This document shows positions 44,175-53,141 of a stretch of 64,000 nt of DNA, in pieces. Where the stretch lies: positions 10,826,001-10,890,000 of the forward strand of contig CANTUQ010000004.1 of NCBI GenBank assembly GCA_947683425.1, written 5' to 3'. The notes under the pieces are model-generated. The model was given only the letters and a program-made list of their open reading frames with translations. It was not told where the DNA came from and did no database searches. Position 1 is the stretch's first letter; the number at the start of each line of letters is the position of its first letter. The translations under genes were made by a program, and so were the position numbers. The DNA comes from Excoecaria cochinchinensis. Taxonomy: Eukaryota; Streptophyta; Magnoliopsida; Malpighiales; Euphorbiaceae.

Positions 44175-44894
44175 TTATTTTTTAGAGAGAATTTTGAGGG
44201 GGGATTTTTCTTAAGAAAAATATATTTTCTCTCTTCTTCTTCTTCTTTTTTTCTTCTTCTTCAAGAACAAATTCCCTAAATATTTTAAATTTTTTCTAAG
44301 TCAATTCTTGAAACAAATAAATTAATTATGTGTTCTTGTGAATTTTCTTACTTCTTTTTTACAATTTTTTCCTTGAGACAAATAAATTAATTATTTGTTC
44401 TTAGGATAAAATTTTGTTATATATTTTATTTTTATAAATCAAGATAAGGAAATTGATCATCTATCTTTATTCATCACATCAAATTTGGAGGGTCAGCATT
44501 CTTGGCTCAATTTTTAATTTAACTTTCAATTTATTTTTTGTTTATAAGTAATTAAACATCATGTAGATTTTAAATCTTTTGTTGCTTTTTTTATTGTTTA
44601 TGTGATTTGGTTATGTGATTTAAATTTTTATAATATTTTATTTTATTCTTGCATGATTATTCAATTATTCATCTTTTGTTGCTATTATTTTTATTATTTT
44701 TATTATCATCATTTTTGTTCATATATCATTCTTATTATTATTAGTATCATCATTTAACATGCTTTAACATGTTTTATTTATTGTTGTTATTTGTTATTAG
44801 AATTATTATTTGACATGCTTTAGCAATGATTTGTTTATTTTATTTCATTTTATTTTTACTTGCTTGATTATTCATATTATTTGTTGTTAGTATG

Positions 44895-44896
<2 letters not shown>

Positions 44897-44957
<61 letters not shown>

Positions 44958-44971
44958 CATCATCATCATCA
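44897..44971. repeat. ATT plus CAT microsatellite, Tat2 3' LTR
   Basis: About 20 ATT units followed by CATCATCATCATC. The 5' LTR lacks most of the CAT tract. Confidence 0.93.
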
Positions 44972-46320
44972 TTAGTATTAATATTATCACTATCATTATT
45001 ATTATCATTATTTTTATCATTTATTCTTTTTATGCATGTTGAATTTTATTTTTATTGTTATTTATGTTTTTATGCATGCTGAATTTTATTGTTATTATTA
45101 TTTATATTTTCATGCATGTTAAATTTTATTGTTATTATTTATGTTTTTTATGCATGTTGAATTGTTATTGTGTTAAGTTATATATTTTGTTATGTCAATT
45201 ATTTGATTTGTCATACATGAAGCATTTTTATTTTTTTTATTTTAATTTACTTTTCATTTGTTACATGTTTAATTTGTTGCATGATGCATTTTATTTATTT
45301 TAATTAATTTTCATATGTTACATGTTTAATTTGTTTTTTGTTACTAACATCACTTTCATTTGTGTTTTTATTTCAATACTTATTTTTCATGTGTGAGTTT
45401 TTTCCAATGGCAAGTGGGAGCCCATGGAGATTTGAAGACACCATTTTGGTGGGATTTATCATGCTTTAGTTTGTTTTAGCATTTTTCATTATTTTACTTT
45501 TATTTGTTTTTATTATGTAATTTGTAATAAATTTATTTATTCATGTACGTTAATTAAACAAATCACAAAAAGTTTTATATTAATAAATTGGGATTTTCCT
45601 AATAAAATGGGACCAATGTCCTAATTTCAAACCAAAAATTCACTTTTGAAAGAGAAGAGTTAATTTCCTCAAAATGGGATCACTCATCCCAATTTTCCAA
45701 AGTATGCCAAAAATAGCTCTTATCTTTTTAAGTGAAAATGAGGGAACCAATGTTCCTAATAAATGTCCCGATTTATGTATGATGTCTTTTATTTTATTCT
45801 TCTTGTGTAGTATTTATTTCGGGCCCTTCTAATTAATTTTGGGGCAATTCTATTCATTTATTAATTTATGCCTTTTTATTTTTGGGGATTGTTCTGTCCC
45901 ATTTTTTCACCGGTATTTTTTTACGCATTCTTTATTGCTTTCTTTACTGCTTTTCCAAAAATGCTTGAAATACGCTTTAAATTTATTGCATGATCGCGTG
46001 AGATGAGAGATGGAATTTCAATTGCTAAAACCCATTTATAACTTAACTTAAGGCATTAATAAGAGTGAAGTTCCGAACACCTTCTCTGGTTTAAGACATC
46101 CGAGGTTAGACGAACTATTTCAATTTCTTGTAAATTGGGTGGCGACTCCAAAATACCTCAAAGGTGCCTAGAGGCTTCATGGGATTAGATGATCTTTCCA
46201 GTGTTCTAATGGAAAGAGATGTCCAAAATATCTCATGATTGCCCAAGACCAAAAGAAGCAAACCCTCTCAAGCCCTAAAAGCGGGCATCCGGGTACCAAT
46301 CGAATCTGGGGCGCATCACA

Positions 46321-48670
46321 ATGCCACTATTCAAAAGGTAACAGTACATATACAAAAATAATACAGGAGGAGTACAAAATAAAATAAGACTCTACTCCTA
46401 GTGGCTAACCCTGCAGATGTGCGTCTCGAGCGGAACAAAACTTGCCACTTACACGGGAAAATAGCCCGTGCTAAGCGATAATGATTAGTAGGGAGGAACA
46501 AAGATAACAGAGCACTATACAAATATCATGCAATAACATACTTATATATAAACATTCGCAGATAGAAATTCGCTAAGTAACAGAGAACAGAGATATATAA
46601 GTCATATTCACTATAAGAAATCAGAACTTAATAATAGCATGCTTAAAGCAAATACTCTAACTGGAGTCACTCAGTCATCACAATTTTTTACTAAGCAAAA
46701 GTCAAATACTTCAAACCATAGCCTGAATTTCAGTGGTGGTGGATACGGGAATATTACACGTGAGACCGAAGCCCCAAAACATTTTCACTGAGACCATAAT
46801 GGAGGTCAGCCGAGATCACTAAGACCCTATAAGCGAGGTCATCGCGTAGCCCGAGGGCAAACACTGGCAGCTGCAATCACTATTCCTTTATAAGCATGCT
46901 TATCTATCCATTACTATGACACTTCAGGCTCCACTACTCACTCATAATTCAATACTTTAAATTATTCAAGTACACGAATCAAAACACTATTATTAATAAT
47001 ATTCACTAATACAACACAAGGATAATATATCACCAAAGTGTAAGCAAAACCGTGTAGTATGCAATAGTGAGAAACCGTGCAAAGTGGGACAAAAAGGAAC
47101 AATTCAGAAAATAGGGCAGGCAGGAAGGGTTTCTGTCATGCTCTCGACAGAGAGCAGGGTACCCCGTCGTGTGCTCATGCGTAAAGGCGCGCTCGCTACA
47201 AAGCACGCTTGGCAGACATTCACTAACCCGAGCTCTGTCACGCTCGTGACAAAGACCAGGCACTCACTTTACCGAGCTCTATCTCGCTCGCGAAGAATGT
47301 CGTGCTCGTGACAGAGATCGGGCACTTCCCCATCGCGTTCGCATTTAGAGGCACGCTCGTGCTGGGGTTCGGCTTACCGCCGCTTGGCCTACCGAGCTCT
47401 CTATCGCTACAGAGACCGGGCACTTCCCCATCGCATTTGCGCTCGGAGGCACGCTCGTGCTACGGTTCGGCCTACCGCCGCTCGGTCTACCGAGCTCTCT
47501 GTCGCACTCGTGACATGCGTCGCACTCACGACAGAGGCTCCTCAGTATCACAAAGGCTAATCCGTACTCTGTCGCGCTCGCGATAGAGCCCAATATTGCC
47601 CAGAATTTCACACTTCACTGCACTTCCTCCCACACAACCAACTTCAAAACCACTCAATCATGCACAAACACTTACCTCAACACTCAAAAGCATACCAAGA
47701 CATACTTATCACCAATATACACTCAATTTACACTAATTTAAACAAGAAATCACAATTAAATCAAAAGAGCACACAAATCATATTCTACACTAACTCATGC
47801 TATTTCACTACCACTTTACATGTAAATCACTACCACTAAATCATGCCAAACCAACAATCCAACTCCATCAAATACATGCATTTACACATAATTTAACCCT
47901 CAAGATCACCAACAAGTTTAAAGCACATCACACAAATGATCCAAAGAGAAAAGAGGGCAAAAACATTCCCAAACCTCAAAATTGAAGCTTCAAACCTTTC
48001 ACTTCAAAATCCCACTTTCTCTTTTCCTTTGCTTTTCCTTCTCTCTTTCGATTCTTGCACAAAACCCAGCCAAAAACACACTTGAGCCAAACCATTCATT
48101 CATTCTTCCAAAATCAGAAAAAATAAAGAAGAACAAGGAGATGAATAAACCTAAAGCAAACCCAAGCACTTACCTCTTCAAAACCCAGCTCAAACTCAGA
48201 AATCCTACTCAAATCTTGAAGAAATCACACAAGGAAGGAGTGGAGAACAAAAAATGAAGAAAGGGAGAGAAGAGAGAACGGGAAAGAGTGAAGAAAGAGG
48301 GGAAAAGGGACAGCTTCCACGGGAAGCTTCTCCTAAATCTGCCCTCTCTTCCCTCTCTCTTCCTTTTTCATTAAATGCCTTCAACTACCATGCCATGTCT
48401 CATTCTCCAATGATCCCAAGTGTCCAAGATCTTAACTAACTCTTTACCAAGGCACCATACACAACACACACTAGATAACCTCTTTATAAAACACATTAAA
48501 TCCTTGATACCAAACACCTACCTCACTTAATAAACTCTTCACTAAATATTTTAATTAATCTTGCAATTTAGTCATTATCATCCAAATTCCTCAAGCACAA
48601 ATTACTAAAATACCCTTAATTTTCCGATTTAGCACGCAAATTCTGACTAGGCCCTTTTTGGGTCGTTACA
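46321..48670 (-). repeat. 3' LTR of E1, proximal part
   Basis: It resumes the E1 LTR after Tat2 (duplicate ATGCC, then ACTATTCAAAAGG) and ends GGGTCGTTACA at 48670. It contains a partly decayed double stem-loop (46452-46494), the palindrome ATAAGCATGCTTAT (46890-46903) and a GC-rich array of GTCGCGCTCGTGACAGAG-like units (47130-47590). Within that array a 98-bp segment is duplicated (47319-47416 and 47417-47514). Confidence 0.9.
46452..46494 (-). other. Double stem-loop, E1 3' LTR (decayed copy)
   Basis: CACGGG-(7)-CCCGTG is intact. The other stem (CTAATCA...CGCTTAG) has two mispairs compared with the perfect stem in the 5' LTR of E1 at 50405-50448. Confidence 0.6.
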
Positions 48671-48720
48671 ATCACTCCCCCTTAAGAAATTTCTTCCTCA
48701 AAATTTCCAAGCTAACCGTA
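48671..48720 (-). other. E1 polypurine tract and relic of pol end
   Basis: On the minus strand AAATTTTGAGGAAGAAATTT (a KFEEEI-like pol tail) leads to CTTAAGGGGGAGTGAT and then the TG of the LTR. It shows that the far 3' end of pol survived the internal deletion. Confidence 0.75.
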
Positions 48721-49930
48721 AATCCAACAACTCAAAAACTGAACATAACAAAAGCTAAAATACAAACTTACAGGAAGGCCCTGCTCGTTTAGCTACATCT
48801 TCTCCGATCATGGCATACACTCGCGGACACACATACACTTCTTTAGTTGGCGACTTTTGCACTGTTTCCGTTGGTGCCTATGAAGGTCGTCCACTGCCTC
48901 TACCACTTTGATTCCCTCTGGATCGAGCACCACTCATCCTACTCTCGGGCTGATATTGAACCTCTCTTCTCTCCGGACAACTAGCCACCATATGCTCTTT
49001 GCTTCCACATCTGAAGCACGCTCCAGAGACCCTTCTACACTCGCCCCAATGGTGTTTCTGATAATGGTCGCACTCCTGAATCATACTTCCCCTACTGGAG
49101 GCTGGCGCTATACTCCCAACTTCTGAACGTAACGGAACCGATCCCTTCGCTCCTTGGCCACTCGAAACTCCTCTTGACTTCTTACCACTCCCAAGTCCGC
49201 TATCTGGTGCCTTTCTCTTTTCCTTAAACCCCTGCTTGATCAACTTGGATTCCTTTAACTTGATCACTCCCGCCACTAACTGATAATAGTTGACCCGTTA
49301 TATGACTGCCATGGCCGACAACGGTCCTCGGATCACTTCCCTTAACCCATCCTCGAAATGCCTACACTTAAACTCTTCAGTCAAAAGTAACTCCGGTACA
49401 TACTTGCTCAACCGGCTAAATTCTTTCTCGTACTCACTTACTGACATACCCCGCTATTTCAGACTAATAAATTCCTTCCACTTGGCTTCATGGTATGCTT
49501 TCGTCATATATTTCTGTTCAAACTCTTGCTTAAAGAACTCCCATGTCAAATCAACTAGCCGTTGAGGGTTGCAAAGCACAAACTTCCACCAATCATATGC
49601 TGACCCTTGAAGTAGTGATACTACACAAGATGCCCTCTAATTCTCAGGACAGTTAATCTCTTGCAAAATCCGATCTACTCTCTTAATCGAGAATTCGACC
49701 ATATCCGATTGATCCAACGAAGTCCCATGAAAATCTTCGGCTCCTCTCTTTCTCAATAACTCAGTAGGAGCCTTAGGAGACATTAACTTATCCACTAACA
49801 GAAGCAAACCTTGCACTAAGGCCGGATTCTCAAATCCCATACTAGGCATATCACGATGCTCCTCACGCTGATGCTGCGAAGCAGACTCCACAACTCTAAC
49901 CACATTAACACTGCCCGTTGTCTCACCCAT
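48721..49930 (-). pseudogene. E1 gag (with deletion of pol)
   Basis: From ATG 49928-49930 the frame reads MGETTGSVNVVRVVES, LMSPKAPTELLRKRGAEDFH, SLLQGSAYDWW, MTKAYHEAKWKEF, SVSEYEKEFSRLSKY, FKCRHFEDG and the knuckle CFRCGSKEHMVASC. In-frame stops are at 49637-49639, 49454-49456 and 49298-49300. The first two align with Gln in E2. The first Cys pair before the knuckle is damaged (CDHY). After an AR-YAM-like protease lead-in near 48800 the sequence jumps to the pol tail, so protease, RT, RNase H, integrase and chromodomain are missing. Confidence 0.88.
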
Positions 49931-50062
49931 GTTCTCACTTGGATCGGACTCTATCTAGACACTACACAAGACACATCTTCATTAGGCCATGACACAAAAC
50001 TTACTCGCATGCAAAGACTCGACACTCAAACAATCAAAGACAACCAAAACCGCCTAACCGAT

Positions 50063-50074
50063 GCTCTGATACCA
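50063..50074 (-). other. E1 primer-binding site (initiator tRNA-Met)
   Basis: On the minus strand TGGTATCAGAGC lies four bases from the LTR end. It matches the 3' end complement of plant initiator tRNA-Met, the usual primer of chromoviruses. Confidence 0.9.
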
Positions 50075-50078
50075 AAAC

Positions 50079-52497
50079 TGTTACACCCCACTACCCCCGT
50101 TAGAAGGATACCGGAGTGCTACAGTGACGCTCACTCACACACACACACGCATACATCTCAACGAAAGCACACAATAACAAGAATAAATCTTAACATCTTA
50201 ACATATAATCAAAAATATATTATATATATATACATCATTCAGAATTACATAAGGATCCTTATAACAAAATTCCATATGCAACTATTCAAAAGGTAATAGT
50301 ACATATAGAAAAAAATATAGGAGGAGTACAAAATAAAATAAGACTCTACTCCGAGTGGCTAACCCAGCAGATGCGCGACTCGAGCGAAAGAAAATCTACC
50401 ACCTGCACGGGAAAATAGCCCGTGCTAAGCGATAACGCTTAGTGGGGAGGAACAAAAATAACAAAGCACTATGCAAATATCATGCAATAACATACTTATA
50501 TATAAACATTCGCAGATAGAAATTCGGTGAGTAATAGAGATATATAAGTCATATTCACTATAAGAAATCAGAACTTAATAATAGCGTGCTTAAAGCAAAT
50601 ACTCTAACTGGAGTCACTCCGTTATCACAACTCTTTACTAAGCAAAAGTCAAACACTTCGAACCATAGACTGAATTTTAGTGGTGGTGGATACGGGAACA
50701 TTACACGGGAGACCGAAGCCTCAAAACATTTTCACTAAGACCATAATGGAGGTCAGCCGAGATCACTAAGACCCTATAAGCGGGGTCATTGCATAGCCCG
50801 AGGGCAAACACTGGCAGCTACAATCACTATCCCTTTATAAGCATGCTTATCTATCCACTACTATGACACTTCAGGCTCAACTACTCACTCACAATTCAAT
50901 ACTTTAAATTATTCAAGTACACAAATCAAAACACTATTATTATTAATATTCACTAATACAACACTAGGAAATTATATATCACCAAAGTGTAAGCAAAATC
51001 GTGTACCATGCAATAGTGAGAAACCGTGCAAAGTGGGACAAAAAGGAACAATTCAGAAAGCACGACAGGCAGGAAGGGCTTCTATCGCGATCGCGACGTG
51101 CGTCGCACTCACGACAGAGAGAAGGGTACCCCGTCGTGCGCTAGCGCATAAAGGCGTGCTCGCGACGAAGCAAGCTCGACAGACATTCACTAACCCAAGC
51201 TCTGTTGTGCTCACGATAGAGACCAGGCACTCAATTTACTGAGCTCTGTCGCGCTCGCGACAGAGACTGGGCACTTCCCCATTGTGTTCGTGCTCAGAGG
51301 CGTGCTCGTGCTGGCATTCGACTTACTGCTGCTCGGCCTACTGAGCTCTCTATCGCGCTTACGATAAAGGCTCCTCAGTATCACAAAGGCTAATCCGCAC
51401 TCTGTCATGCTATCGACAGTCATCGCGCTCGCAACAAAGCCCTGTATTGCCCATAATTTCGCACTTCACTGTACTTCCTCCCACACAACCAACTTCAAAA
51501 CACTTACCTCAACACTCAAAAGCATACCAAGACATATTTATCACCAATATACACTCAATTTACACCAATTTAAACAAGAAATCACCATTAAATCACAAGA
51601 GCACGCAAATTATATTCTACACTAACTCATGCTATTTCACTACCACTTTACATGCAAATCACTACCACTAAATCATGCCAAACCAATAATCCAACTCCAT
51701 CAAATACATACATTTACACATAATTTAACACTCAAGACCACCAACAAGTTTAAAGCACATCACACAATTGATCCAAAGAGAAAAGATGGCAAAAACACTC
51801 CCAAACCTCAAAATTGAAGCTTCAAACCGTTCACTTCAAAATCCCACTTTCTCTTTTCCTTTGCTTTTCCTTCTCTCTTCTGATTCTTACATAAAACCCA
51901 GCCAAAAACACACTTGAGTTAAACCATTCATTCATTCTTCCAAAATTAAAAAGAAATAAAGAAGAATAAGGAGATGAAGAAACCCAAAGCAAACCCAAGC
52001 ACTTACCTCTTCAAAACCCAGCTCAAACTCAAAAATCATACTCAAATCTTAAAGAAATCACACAAGGAGTGGAGAGCAGAAAATGAAGAAAGGGAGAGAA
52101 GAGAGAACGGGAAAGAGTGAAGAAAGAGGGGAAAAGGGACAGCTTCCACGAGAAGCTTCTCCTAAATCTACCCTCTCCCCTCTCTCTTCCTTTTTCATTA
52201 AATGCCCTCAACTACCATGCCATGTGTCACTCTCTAATGATCCCAAGTGTCCAAGATCTTGACTAACTCTTCACCAAGGCACCATACACAACACACACTA
52301 GATAACCTCTTTATGAAACACATTAAATCCTTGAAACCAAACACCTACCTCACTCAATAAACTCTTCACTAAATATTTTAATTAATCTTGCAATTTTGTC
52401 CTTATCATCCAAATTCCTCAAGCATAAATTACTGAAATACCCTTAATTTTTTGACTTAGCATGCAAATTCCGACTATACCCTTTTTGGGTCATTACA
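50079..52497 (-). repeat. 5' LTR of E1
   Basis: A 2,419-bp LTR from TGTTACACCCC to GGGTCATTACA. The double stem-loop at 50405-50448 is perfect in both stems. The palindrome ATAAGCATGCTTAT is at 50837-50850 and the GC-rich inverted-repeat array spans 51085-51440. It has a single copy of the segment that is duplicated in the 3' LTR. Many of the differences from the 3' LTR that I noticed are C/T or G/A. Confidence 0.92.
50405..50448 (-). other. Double stem-loop, E1 5' LTR
   Basis: In element orientation CTAAGCG-TTAT-CGCTTAG is followed by GCACGGG-CTATTTT-CCCGTGC. Both stems have seven uninterrupted pairs. Confidence 0.65.
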
Positions 52498-52989
52498 AAG
52501 ATGGAAGAAAAATGGAGGAAAAGGTGAAGAACTCAATTCGGCCAAGAAGGAAGGAGAGAGAGCTGGTGGCTGCTGAATTTCTCCAGAATAATCTAGCTTT
52601 TGTGGTCATATATAGGCTGAAATTGAACCAAAATAATTCAACCAAAGTGGTCCAACCGGTTTGAACTAAAATTTTGATTTTTCGGCAAAAATCCACTATC
52701 TAATAGTATCTATGTGTTCTTCAGCTTGTTTTCACTACCACTAATTTCTATCATTCTTAGAATATTAAAAATAGCCTCCCTATAAAATTTTAGCTCAATC
52801 GGAGTCCGTTTGGAACCCAGTTCATTTAAACCGGTCCGATTTAACATTATTTGGTTCTACCGTAATTCACTAATCTATTACTGTCAAAAATTTCTAAAAA
52901 TTATTTTAAGCCTTTACAGAACCCACATAACATCCTTTAGAGCTCATTTACTATTTTGAAAATTAAGTCAAAGTCTGGTCAAACCCTGG
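52498..52989 (-). repeat. Right piece of an LTR related to the 4.2-kb solo LTR
   Basis: On the minus strand this matches the early part of the LTR at 18091 (for example the ACCGG...AACGGACTCCGATTGAG region, compare 18760-18810). It is the right flank of E1, with AAGAT repeated at 52498-52502. It is cut at 52989 by the next LTR about 65 bp before its expected start. Confidence 0.7.
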
Positions 52990-53141
52990 TGTGACACGTG
53001 CCGAACCCCGGGGTGCCCCGAACGACTCGCTTTTAGGGCATTCGAGAGAGGTTCATGAAAACTTGCAAGAAATTACAAGTTTGTCTATTTTGGACAACAA
53101 GAAGGTTTATTAGAGTCGCCACCTAATAAAATATTGGGAAA
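52990..53141 (-). repeat. End of a minus-strand Tat-type LTR, interrupted by E2
   Basis: It begins TGTGACACGTGCC (the inverted GTGTCACA terminus). The inverted forms of the GCGGG/CCCTAAA, GACAAACTTG and GGTGGCGACTC blocks found at other Tat LTR 3' ends follow. E2 starts at 53142, and the remainder of this LTR would lie beyond the right edge of the window. Confidence 0.75.

Larger units (their letters stand above)
25552..46320 (+). mobile_element. Tat2: Tat-lineage element, gag only, hosting Tat1
   Basis: It starts TGTAGACACCGG, ends GGGGCGCATCACA, and has the duplication ATGCC (25547-25551 and 46321-46325). The 5' LTR is in two parts (25552-28051 and 38230-38406) because Tat1 inserted into it. 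Primer-binding site, gag, tandem repeats, polypurine tract and 3' LTR follow in normal order. Protease, RT, RNase H and integrase are absent. Without Tat1 the element is about 10.6 kb. Confidence 0.92.
43655..46320 (+). repeat. 3' LTR of Tat2
   Basis: A complete 2,666-bp LTR from TGTAGACACCGGGTCC to GCGCATCACA. The island is at 43898-44011, TATAAA at 44169-44174 and the ATT array at 44897-44957. Outside the island it is very similar to the 5' LTR. Within the island the flanks match, but the centre differs in both sequence and length. Confidence 0.93.
25352..52497 (-). mobile_element. E1: non-autonomous Tekay-like element with gag only, hosting Tat2 and Tat1
   Basis: Both ends and a 5-bp duplication AAGAT (25347-25351 and 52498-52502) are present. 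In minus orientation the order is 5' LTR (50079-52497), primer-binding site (50063-50074), gag (about 48780-49930), polypurine tract (48671-48684) and 3' LTR. The 3' LTR is split into 25352-25551 and 46326-48670 by Tat2. The internal region is only 1.4 kb, because protease to chromodomain has been deleted. If E1 moved in this form, its enzymes came from another element. Confidence 0.9.

Noticed and set aside
47030..47611. Several Arg/Cys-rich frames in both strands
   Set aside because: They result from the GC-rich palindrome array in the E1 LTR, which is open in many frames by composition.
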